Shown here in pieces: positions 43,401 to 52,700 of a stretch of 64,000 bases of DNA (positions are counted from its first letter, which is position 1; every line of letters starts with the position of its first letter). This stretch comes from Closterium sp. NIES-65 (lineage: Eukaryota; Streptophyta; Zygnematophyceae; Desmidiales; Closteriaceae). The notes beneath the pieces were generated by a model, which ran no database searches, was not told the origin of the DNA, and worked only from the letters and a program-made list of their open reading frames with translations. The translations under genes were made by a program, and so were the position numbers. The stretch covers positions 62,001 through 126,000 of the forward strand of contig CANXME010002657.1 of assembly GCA_948144175.1 (NCBI GenBank), in the 5' to 3' direction.

Positions 43401-45200
43401 CGCGCATGTGCGAAGCCTTAGTCACCAAACCCCCCCACTCCTTCCCGTTCCCTCCCTCCCGCCCTCGCCCATCCTCTCCCCTCCCTCCCAGGGCAACTGC
43501 ATGCTTCACACCATCTCAGATCAGATCAGAGAACCTCGTTGTGGCAGCAGGAAGCAACCTCAACGTCTCCCATTCCATCCTGCCCTCGCCCATCCTCTCC
43601 CCTCCCTCCCAGGGCAACTGCATGCTCCACACCATCTCAGATCAGAGAACCTCGTTGAGCCTAAGGGTTGAATTGACCCACACTAACCATCTCAATCTCT
43701 CCAAACCCCATTCTATCCCTTCCCAGGGCGATTGCATGCTCACCTCCATTTCAAATAACCTCGTTGTTGCTAAGGGCCGGAATCTCACCGGCGGGGGTGA
43801 TGCGACGGGGATATACTACGTAACGCACTGGAATAACCCGGGTAATCTGGCGGAGTGCAACTACATAATCGGGGGTGACCACTGCTATTACCTGGATTAC
43901 GCCAGCTCGGGTGTGACTATACGCGGAGGGGCTTGTATCGGGACGGTGGATGGCATGAAGGTCAACAACGGGAAATGGTGAGTCAGCAAGGGAAATGGTG
44001 AGTCAGCAGGGGAAATGGTGAGTCAGCAAGGGAAATGGTTAGGTTAGCAAATTCAAGTAGACGATGGTTAGGTTAGCACATCACAACACACAGGTCGTTC
44101 GGTCGGTGCATGCTTCTTTTCTTACAAGCTTCTCTTCTTAGAGTGCCATGTTCCTCAATTACTACCATCCAAAGCGCTTTCCCATCCTTGCTCTGCCTGG
44201 CAGGAACCGCATTCAGCATGTGGTGATGAAGGGCACGGAGCTCACGCCAGGGTGGTGCGCATGCCTCACTGTCACTGTGTGCAACTGCCTTAAAGATCCG
44301 GGAAACTACTGGGACCGCATGCAAGCCAAGTACTACAGCAGTGCTCCCTTCCAGCAGGTGGGTCGTGTACCCCTTATAAGCCAACTCGGTAATCTTGTAG
44401 CACCGTGTGCAACTGCTTCAAGTACCCCGGCAACTACTGGGACCGCATGCGAGCCAAGTAATACAGTAGTGCCGCGTTTCAGCAGGTGGGCGGTGTCTCC
44501 CTCATAACAGAGGTCATTTTTCAAATATGTCAACTAGTATATACTCTAGCATAGCATGAAGCTTTGTCCATATAATCTCAATCTTGCTGAGCCGCTTTTA
44601 TGCAATAATCTGTGAGCTCTCCAGCCCGTTACACAGTCCAACCTGTGCTACACCTCAAATATCAACGTGTATTCGCTATGCTTGTTGTTTCACCAATTTT
44701 GTCCCCCTTGTTGAATGCATCCTTTTCAGAGATGGCCCTGGATGAAGAACACTTGTTCCGAGACTTCTATTAACGGGGTTAACTGTAACACAAAAGCGCC
44801 GGGCACCTTAAAGGACACGCAGACAGGCAAGTGCAGCGGGCTGCCCACAAATAATTACATCGACCTGGTTCTGGTCGATGTGCAAGATGCGGACATGAAT
44901 TACCGTTACTGTGAGCAGTTGCCGAATGTTCCAAAGCTAAACACCCATCGGCATATCAATGTTACTTCCACCTCGGCACGATTCATCGATTATGCCGACG
45001 ACGACTTGGGTGTTAGAAAGGGATCAGATATTTTGAAGAAACGACCAATGTTCAAAAACTGCCCCAGGAAAATAGTCGGGCCCAAGAAGGTGAGGGATGC
45101 ATTTTATGATAGGTATTTTGGTATCCAAATGCCGTGGCACTTTAGATTGGTGAAATGGATGAATGGGAGTCATTTTCATGATCCTAGTTTACTTGATTAA
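40465..45200 (+). CDS. Right-handed parallel beta-helix (pectin-lyase-fold) protein, seven exons seen
   Basis: Proposed exons: 40465-40748, 41837-41956, 42322-42499, 43026-43141, 43727-43977, 44204-44357, 44730-45200. Phases agree at every junction and give about 523 residues to TAA at 45198; the N terminus lies upstream. The core has the stacked short-turn pattern of parallel beta-helices, with Asn/Gly turns: VVGAVFKNNHVHDYVWAAI, NLAECNYIIGGDHCYYLDYA, SSGVTIRGGACIGTVDGMKV, NRIQHVVMKGT. The fold is common in secreted polysaccharide lyases and hydrolases; substrate and catalytic residues cannot be assigned by eye. The last exon is a Cys-containing tail (CSETSINGVNCNT). Several exons have truncated or decayed copies alongside; I used the copies that keep frame and phase. 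No plastid or nuclear signal is seen. Confidence 0.75.
40918..41112 (+). pseudogene. Two decayed copies of the beta-helix exon at 41837
   Basis: 40918 onward (behind CTCACAG) reads ISQPFQAYS, and about 41037-41110 reads SQPFRAYS followed by GEILDVGPLI. Both match the exon at 41837 (SQPFRAYS, REIPDVG). Neither continues to the end of that exon. Confidence 0.7.
41140..41522 (+). repeat. Long polypyrimidine tract, TTTTCCCTC-type repeats
   Basis: Nearly 400 bases contain almost only C and T, made of irregular repeats around CCCTCTTTT. It lies inside the intron between two copies of the same exon start and ends at a CAG acceptor (41535-41537). Such mirror-like tracts can form triplex DNA and stall replication. 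Confidence 0.9.
41538..41756 (+). pseudogene. Interrupted copies of the 41837 exon with hairpin insertions
   Basis: A third copy of the exon starts at 41538 but has TGA after SQPF. Its later part (CCCTGAAGTGGGCACAGACG) is then repeated twice more in 64-bp units, each separated by a near-palindrome AAGTGTTTTGACACGTCTCA plus AAACACTT. The last unit continues into CCCTCTCATCC like the real exon. Confidence 0.8.
41957..42180 (+). pseudogene. Two decayed copies of the end of the 41837 exon
   Basis: CCCTCTTATCCACATCTACT (about 42018) and CCCTCTCATCCACCCACATC (about 42122) each lead into GGCGTT and A-GAT-GT-like sequence, matching the exon end LIHVYRSYGVQIVK and its donor region GTGAGTCTG. They lie downstream of the complete exon, spaced by about 105 bp. 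Confidence 0.7.
42530..42945 (+). pseudogene. Decayed copies of the 42322 exon end within G/T-rich DNA
   Basis: The exon end encoding LLVRCYVYVTNNEIYG is echoed near 42558-42610, 42675-42725 and 42860-42895 (each with CACCAACAATGA). The last copy runs into a trace of the next exon (CTACGTCTGGGCTGCCATC). Between them lie TGGTGTGG-rich stretches that look like expanded donor-proximal intron. None keeps an intact frame. Confidence 0.75.
43142..43330 (+). pseudogene. Downstream copies of the 43026 exon end
   Basis: A short GGGTGCACTTGCAG (43172 region) with donor GTGAAA is followed, after a palindrome TTTTGAGTCGGCTCAAAA, by a longer copy at 43230-43323. This matches the exon from VVGAVFKNNHVHDYVW to HLQ and has its own GTGAGA donor. 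One extra base and extra codons (GGCATGGT) disturb its frame. Confidence 0.75.
43492..43670 (+). pseudogene. Two upstream copies of the start of the 43727 exon
   Basis: Copies begin behind CTCCCAG at 43492 and 43613, each reading GNCMLHTIS and then a frame-disturbed trace of NLVVA. The complete exon at 43727 reads GDCMLTSISNNLVVAKG. Each copy carries its own acceptor (CCATCCTCTCCCCTCCCTCC). Confidence 0.8.
43971..44050 (+). repeat. Tandem 20-bp repeat of exon end plus donor site
   Basis: GGAAATGGTGAGTCAGCAAG occurs three times in a row (43971, 43991, 44011) with one diverged fourth copy. Each full copy contains the exon's last bases and a GTGAGT donor. The period is not a multiple of three, so use of another donor would shift the frame. 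Confidence 0.9.
44401..44486 (+). pseudogene. Downstream copy of the end of the 44204 exon
   Basis: Repeats the exon from TVCNCLKDPGNYWDRMQAKY to QQ, with a TAA in place of a Tyr codon and its own GTGGGC donor. It lies about 130 bp after the original. Confidence 0.8.
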
Positions 45201-47259
45201 TACGTGATGCTTTCGCATTCTCATTTTACAGTCCAATTCATCCATGCGCTTGCAATGTGTACGGTGTACCTCAACGTCGTTTGACACATTTCTGTTACGG
45301 TACCATGAGTTAACCAGCATAAAGAGTGAGGTACATGCAGTGTGAGAAATACCATAGATGCTTTCCTAGCAAGAGAACCACTATACGCTACATGTATTTT
45401 CAGAACCTTTGATTCTTAGAGAAAACCTGAACAACTCATGCATTAAGTATGGGCTAAGATTCTTCGAACAATGTGTCTTCCAGACAGCAGTTTTGCAAGA
45501 ACTTAGTCTCTATCTAAAACACATGTCTAGGTCCATTGGCTTACCAAGGGGGCCTCTTGTGGTGGGTGCATTCTTGTGAGTGCTGCTGACAGCTAGAATC
45601 TGATGGCAGGCAAGATTTCGCTTCGTCGCGAATCCTGCTGACAGCATTTCTTCCAGGCCCAATCACGTTCTAGAATGCCACTTTCTCCAGCCTCAGATCG
45701 ACGGTCAATTACGTTTGTCCGCCTGTGCGTAACCATCCTTGCCGGACAGTGAGTTTCGTTGACCGCGGAAGGAAGAAACCGAACAGCCGCCAAAAGAACG
45801 ATCTTGGTTTCACCTTCGCCTCCACCAGCTCACCTCACCAACCATCGGCACCCGCCCGTAGCCCGTGCACTAGCGTTTCGGTCACCCATAAATATTTTCT
45901 TTGTCTCTGGCCAGCAATTGTGGCTGCGAACTGGAGTGTGGCATGCTGGGCATCTTCCAAACATTTGTGCGTCAACTGTACCACCTGAGTATGCACCTGA
46001 TAAAACACCACGTGATTTGCCTTTGCTTGTGTTAACAGTAACAGAACGCCATCAATGACGAGGCAGCTGCTCGTGACAGGCTCGAGGCAGTTTCACTAAC
46101 CCTCAGCATTCCCACCACAAGTTGGCCGAACGCAAGGGCAGCTGTGCAAACACATTTTTCCAGGGCAGCTCCGCAAGGTGCACGCGCGTTGTCACTGTAC
46201 CGTTCCATCCACTCGAACGTTTTTTTTCGACCAGGACATCCGTCTCGTCCCTCAAACCCAATACAGTAGCCGAGCCTGGTTGTATAACCCCGTTCCCCCA
46301 ACCTCCTCTCTCAGTGCCCAGGACCCAGGCATCTCCCGAACCACACATCCCCCTACGCCCCCTCGCCTCCCCTTACCTGCACCCTCCATCCGCGCCCCCA
46401 CCAACCAACAAACCACCTCAAGCATGCGCGGCAAACACTAAGCTCCGCACCGCATCACAACCTCCCTGTCCCCGCGCCTGTTTGTGTGGTCTCCCTGCGC
46501 TGAATCATGGTGCAAGTAGCGCGCGGAGAATATCCCTCGCACCCGCCAACCGTTCCGCACCTCTCTCCTCCTCGTCTAGTGGGGGAGAAATCTCCCGAAC
46601 CAACTGGTTGCCTTGCCGCCCTTCCCTCCTTCCTCTCCCCCTCTTCCTTTGGCTCGGTCCAACCACTTCTACCCTCCCCCTCCCAGTCTCTCCTCTCCCC
46701 TCCTCACCTCTCCTCTCGCCTGCCTCTTTCATCTCCTTCCTCTCTCCTTTCCTCTCCACCCGCCTGTCTCAGACTCTCACCTCAGCACAGCATCCTCTCT
46801 TCAGCATTCTGCCGTTTTCTTCTCTTCTCCGCTTCATCAGGTTTCCCTTTCCCGTCGACCTCAGCTTACAATTCCACCCACCTATCCAATCCACACATGT
46901 CTCCCCGAGATTGCCTGCCATTTTAGAACGAGCAACTTGCTTCTAGACGAGTGAAGAGACCTGCCAAGTCTATGCAGTTGAGATGCCCTGCCGACCATTC
47001 AAGGCCTAGGGTTTGATTATTGTTGCCCGTAACGTTAGTGAGCTTCACTGGAATCTCTAGCTGTGGTCAGCTTTCGTCTGAGTTTCATGCAGCAGTTCCC
47101 TTGATTCCTCCCACTTCGCTCCTGCTTCTGTTTCTCCAATTTATTTTATTATTTATCACCGCCTCTCGCGGTCTTACTTAAGACTCGTGACCCTTCCAGT
47201 CAGCCAGCATAGGTGAGGCGAAACTTTAGCTCTTTAATCTGACACTCAAGTCTACTAAT
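45201..47259. other. Intergenic region between the beta-helix gene and the Q-rich gene
   Basis: About 2 kb. The left half is ordinary mixed sequence that probably includes a 3' UTR. The region 46230-46930 is C/T-rich (many CCTCTCC runs) and gives long but low-complexity Pro/Ser frames that I do not accept as genes. The last 250 bp before 47260 is probably promoter and 5' UTR of the Q-rich gene; no definite core promoter element was identified. Confidence 0.4.
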
Positions 47260-48705
47260 ATGGCGTGCATGAGCTTCATGGATGCGCTTAGAGTAGCCGC
47301 TAAGACGAAAGAAGCTCCATCGGAATGGTTCGGCTCCAACGGGTGGCCTGCAGAATGCCAAGAGCCGATTGCCATCCCGAATCTGAAAAAGAGAAAGCAG
47401 TGCGAATCCGAGCCACCTCGGCTCAAGCCAAGGACCCTTCCCGTCTCATCCGGAGCACCTACCGGCTCCACTTCTTCCACGAAGCTTCTCGTTCTCCCCG
47501 ACCTGGCAACTCTCATGCCTCGGTCCGAGCATCGTTCCGAGCCTGCTTTGGTCCGTTGCAATACATCATCTGCACCGTCTCGTCAGCCGTCGGATGCTCC
47601 TCGTTTGGTCCGTGCGTGCACCACCACCAACCGTGGGATGCGCCGAGATTCTCAGAATGACTCGCTTCCTACTCCTCAGAATGCCACGCTTTCTTCTCGG
47701 CCTGCTCACTCTTCTGGGTGTGTCACCGCTTCTCAGCACCCACCGCCATCTTCGCGTTTCGCTCCCAACGGAGCTGTCAACTTCAATTTCCATGATGCCG
47801 CTTCGGATTGGGTGAGAGCCGTTGCATCGTCGTTACGAGGAGAGTACGTCGTCGCCGAGCCGCCGGCGCCGGGACGGAATCAGCCGACAGAAGCCGTTCC
47901 AGATAAGCCTGCTCAGGGGGAGCGGAGCAAGATGGCTCAGCAGCTTGACTTCCGCATTCAGATGCAGCAGCAAGAGGACGCCAAGCACGAAAAGAAGCTC
48001 AGCCTTTCCGAAATTCTCCAGTGGGAGGCGGAAATGGTTTCGTCGGTCTGTCCCAAAGCGCGTCCCGCTCCTCCAACGGTTAAAATTCCCGTTGGTTTCT
48101 CGGATCCTCTGGAGGTGAAGCCTGCAGTGGCTGCTCCAGGTGCTGATGTGGGAGCCGAGAAATTGGACGATAAGTTATTTATTGATGAGCTGCTGATGGA
48201 ATTTGGTGTGGATGAGGAGGAAGCAGCGCAGCCGCAGCAGGAGCAGGAGCAGCAGCAACTGCCGCAGGTACAAGCCGTTGATAGGCAGCCGCTTCAACAG
48301 CAGGAGCAGCAGTATCAGGAACAACGTGAGCAGCAGCAGCAGAAGTATCAGCACGCGGAGCCGCAGCAGCTGCAGTCGCAGCAACACGAGCAGCCGCAAC
48401 AATCGTCAGCTATCCAGAAACGAACAGCAGCTCCGCCTCTCGTCGACGTCGCGAACGTCGCCGCAACAGCTCCGTCAATGTTCGCAGACATGTACTCGAT
48501 GGCAACTCCCGCCGCTGCTCCGTGTCCCACGCCCACCGGCTGGGGCTCCAACGCGTGGGAGCCTGCCGTCCCGCCGACCCCTTCTGGCATCCCCCCCACG
48601 CCGTCTGCTCCGGCCGGCGGATTTGCTTCGCTATGGTCGGAGGCGTGGACCGACGGCTTTAACGTGGACCTGTCGAGCCTGGCTGGTCACCCGGCGCTGT
48701 GGTGA
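47260..48705 (+). CDS. Intronless Q-rich protein of unknown function
   Basis: A 481-residue frame starting MACMSFMDALRVAAK; the start is the first ATG of the frame. I do not recognise a domain. Visible features: a basic KKRK at about residues 44-47, a Ser/Pro/Arg-rich first third, a possible helical segment KHEKKLSLSEILQWEAEMV (about residues 243-262), an acidic stretch DEEEA near 322, a Gln-rich region of about 75 residues (325-400) and an aromatic C terminus (SLWSEAW, PALW). Mixed CAG/CAA codons show the Gln tract is not a simple triplet run. The composition suggests a nuclear or RNA-associated regulatory protein, but that is a guess. It is the only uninterrupted long frame in this interval. 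Confidence 0.65.
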   Translation: MACMSFMDALRVAAKTKEAPSEWFGSNGWPAECQEPIAIPNLKKRKQCESEPPRLKPRTLPVSSGAPTGSTSSTKLLVLPDLATLMPRSEHRSEPALVRCNTSSAPSRQPSDAPRLVRACTTTNRGMRRDSQNDSLPTPQNATLSSRPAHSSGCVTASQHPPPSSRFAPNGAVNFNFHDAASDWVRAVASSLRGEYVVAEPPAPGRNQPTEAVPDKPAQGERSKMAQQLDFRIQMQQQEDAKHEKKLSLSEILQWEAEMVSSVCPKARPAPPTVKIPVGFSDPLEVKPAVAAPGADVGAEKLDDKLFIDELLMEFGVDEEEAAQPQQEQEQQQLPQVQAVDRQPLQQQEQQYQEQREQQQQKYQHAEPQQLQSQQHEQPQQSSAIQKRTAAPPLVDVANVAATAPSMFADMYSMATPAAAPCPTPTGWGSNAWEPAVPPTPSGIPPTPSAPAGGFASLWSEAWTDGFNVDLSSLAGHPALW

Positions 48706-49265
48706 CCTACGGCTGACTTCTGTTCGTTTCGACAAAATTGGATTTATTTATAATTTCATGGTGTTTCGCGCATGAGCTGCGGGAGTGGTTCATGGCAACG
48801 TGGCTGTTGATCGGACGTTCAGACGCTGCAATCTCAGCCTGTCGCCTGCCGCCCTGGTTATCGGTGTTCATTGGATGGTGGTGATGGTGGTCATTTCCTG
48901 TTCATTCCCTTCGTGAGGAGCCGTTTCATGGCTGCCCACAGTGATGACAGTACGGAAGCCTTCAGGCTGCTTAGGTCACTCACTTTAGGGCCTGTATGGC
49001 CTTGGAGTGGGTTTCTGCTGGTCTTAAAGAGGCCGAATAAGTGGGGAATCACTTTTTGTTCCATGTGCGAGATGCATCATTAATAAGGTCTCTTTGTGGA
49101 TGATTTGGTGTTATCTATTGTTATTTTTTGTTGGTGCGAATTCCTGGAGAGAGCACTTAATATATGGATATTCATTGTACATTTGACCGATCTTGGCATT
49201 TTGTAGGTGACTTGCCACGTCACCTGGTGGCTTGCAGTCATCCCATAATTCGGTGGGGTTGATTT
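48706..49265. other. 3' flank of the Q-rich gene
   Basis: 560 bp of AT-richer sequence with no supported frame, presumably 3' UTR and intergenic. It ends with GATTT (49261-49265), the target site of Copia B. Confidence 0.5.
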
Positions 49266-49695
49266 TGTTGGAAACAATAAGTCCTAAGTGCGCTTCTGTC
49301 GTATCAAAATCCAAGGTACCAAGCGAAGCAGTCCCAATCGAAGCATCGAGTCAACCTCGGAGGTTAGGGTAACCGCCTGGAGGTTACGAGAAAGTCAAAG
49401 GTCGCTGACCTTTGACTCGACAATTACAGCGCGACAGTTAAGGACACACAACTGACTCGTTACAGAGCAGTTGCCCGAGTCGCGCTATATCGAACCGCAA
49501 CAGCAATACAGTTATCTATCTATTCCTTGTACTCTTATATAAATCCTTGTATTTGCTTGTTTAATTCAATCAACTTTGCTCTCACACACCAGTGCAAGGT
49601 CGGTTCAAATTCTTCACTAAACGCTTCCGCTGTTACAACTACTTCACCTAGAGTTATCCCTTGCAAAGATCCTAAGGGGCTATCTCAGCCCAACA
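49266..49695 (+). repeat. 5' LTR of Copia copy B
   Basis: 430 bp, TGTTGGAAACAA to CAGCCCAACA. It contains TATATAAATCC at about 49535, a plausible TATA element for the element transcript. Confidence 0.95.
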
Positions 49696-49749
49696 TGGTA
49701 TGAGAGCAGACAAGGGAAATTCTACTCTTTTTCAATATCATTACAAGAC

Positions 49750-52700
49750 ATGGCAACAAACAAGGAAAGGAGCTCCCCTAATGGCTCCTCGGGCACTACT
49801 CCTACTCCACCGTCAGCCTCTGGCCTGCAGACAGAAGAAGGCACGGCAACAAGACCAAGAGGAACGTCAACCGAGACCCCCATGAACCACCCTTCGGACT
49901 TTGACCAGAACATGATGGAGAAATTTTTCTCCTTCATGTCCTTCTACGAACAACACCAGCAGTCGGGACCTGCACAAACACACAACAGCAACAACGGAGC
50001 GACACCCATGAGTCTTGATGGGTCGTCATATGCGCGAGGAAACCAGCAGCAGCAACCTACCTTTGCTCCGTACGAGCGCGGGTCAATCAGCTTCGTGCCC
50101 CACCCGCAACCTTCACCTGGACAAGAAAGACCACTGGACGCACTTCAAGTTCAGTCGCAGTTTGCACACGTCTTAAAACTGCAAACGTCAAGACCCTTCG
50201 ACGGCAAAGACTTCTTTACCTGGTCCTTTGAATTCGAGCTGATGATGGAGGGCGCGCAGATACTCGGCTTCTTCGACGGGTCCCTGCAGTATCCAGCCAA
50301 CGGGACACAATATGAAAAGCAGCAGTATACGTATCAATCAATGATGGCGTATACAATCCTATTGAGGAATGTGACACCAACTCAGCAGCAGAACATTCGC
50401 TCTTACCGGACCTTCGGCAACTCGGCGGAGCTCCCGTACAGCCATCTGAAGAACCTGTATCAAGCAATAGACAGTGTAAACCAGAGCAGGTTAATGGCGC
50501 AGTTGACGACAGTCGAAATGAAACCAGGAGAAAAAGGACTGGCGTATATCAGCCGATGTCGCGAACTGCGCGACAAGCTGCTTCGATGCGGAGGGTCAAT
50601 CTCTGAAGACGCCTTCGTGACAGTCATCATTGGTGGGCTTGGTCCTCAGTGGCGCGCCACCAAAGCCATTCTTCGAGCCCACGGAAGAATCTCTGAAGCT
50701 GCACTCTGCGCCGAAATACATGCCGAGCAGCAAGATATGGACCTGCAGGAAGAACGACACAGGAAGAAAACGACAGTATCAGAGTTCGCATTCCACACTC
50801 AACGACGACACAGCAATTATAACAACCGACAGCAGCAACCGAAGATAGTACCTCCCTTCTGCCACATCTGCAAGACTTCAGGGCACCCGCGCACACACTG
50901 CCCGAATCGTCAGCAATCAACGGCACCACAGCGACAACTTCGACCTTCAAGCTCCCAAATGGCTTCAACACAAGCAAGTGCGACGACCACTATTCAAGCT
51001 TCAACGACTTCACCCGGACAACCTGCACAAGGAGCAAGAAATATAATCAACTGCATGACGAAGATAACCGATTCATGTACAACCGAATCACCACCACACT
51101 ACTCACCGGAAGAAGAGCTTGACAACAGAACGCCTCGCCGTGAGCTACTCCAGCCGAATCCAACGTACGCCGCCATCGCTCAAAGTGAACCGTCCGGCCA
51201 AGACACCTGGTTCTTGGACAGTTGCTGCGGGCAACACATGTGCTCGTCCGGGCGTTTCGTACAACGCGAACATCGACTCCAACGGGAAGTGATCATCACG
51301 GTTGCCAACAACCAAAACCTGCGCACACGAAGACAAGGAGTGGTACAGCTTCAGTCAAGAGAAACAAATGTCATACTGCACATGTCTAAGGTACTCATCG
51401 CTGAAGGACTCGGCTACAACTTACTGAGCGTTAGCCAGTTGATGGCGAAAGGAATTCATCTGGAAGCCGACAGCACGACCCAGGAGTTCAAACTTTACCA
51501 CGGGAGAGGCGGTCTCTACATCGGGAAAGCAGTGCTGAAGAACAACGTCTTCGTCCTCGACTTCGTTCCTGACCTGGGCACTGCAGACAGCGACGCCATC
51601 GTGAATTTCACTGACTGGACACACCCTCCGGATCTCGACCCCGACTTCAGCCCAGGAGGCTTCTGGTACTCGCACACCATTCCTGAAGCAGAACGAACAC
51701 GAGCATTAGCAACAATTCGACAATCGGCAGCAGTAACAACATCGGCAGCAGCAACAACATCAGCAGCAGTAACAACATCGGCAGCAGCAACAACATCAGC
51801 AGCAGTAACAACATCGGCAGCAGCAACAACATCAGCAGCAGCAGGAACAACGACACCAGTCACAGTCGACGAAGCACCACCAACACCCGCGAAACAGCTG
51901 AATCCGACTCAACGTGAAGTCCACCGAAGCGCCAACCTCGTCGCCAGCTTTTACTCCAACTCCGACGCATATCAGCGTTCACCTGGACACCGTGCCTCTG
52001 AAGAGATCTGGCACGCACGAACAGGACATCCAAGTAACACGGTTTTGAATAACACGATAAGAGCAGGAGTCCTTGACAAAGATTCTCTACTTCTACCCGA
52101 TGGCAGAGAACTCCAGAAGGCACGAGGGACTTGCCTTATATGTCCCGAAGCTGACTTACCTCATCGACCGTTTGCTTCACATCACAACCCGAGCGCTACA
52201 GCGTACGCACCACTCGAAAAAGTCTACAGCGACATCCTCTACAATCGCGAGCCAGGACAAGTCAACTACAACTACACCATCACCTTCATCGACGCCGCCA
52301 CTCGATACGTCTGGCATCGCAACCTACCCAGCCGCGACATGGCGCTCGCAGCATTCGCCGCCTGGCTACCGATAGCAGAGAGAGAGTCTGGAACACAACT
52401 GAAAAAAATTCCAGTCAGACGGAGGTGGCGAGTACACCTCTCACCGCTTCAAGCAGTTCTTGGCGGAAAGGGGGATCAAGCAACTCCTCTCCCTTCCTTA
52501 CGCACATCAGCAGCAAGGTGTTGCAGAACGACTGAACAGGACCCTGCAGAACAGCATGCGCAAACTATTACGTGGCATGCGGCTACCCAACCACCAGTGG
52601 CCAGCAGCAATGGACCACGCTGTCATGCTACACAACTTGTTGTCGTCGTCGTCACTCCCGAACAACGCATCACCGCATCTGCTGTGGACAGGGAAGCAGG

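Noticed and set aside
46122..46946. 274-codon Pro/Ser-rich open frame
   Set aside because: It lies in C/T-rich intergenic DNA, several overlapping frames are equally open, and no recognisable protein or splice structure is seen.
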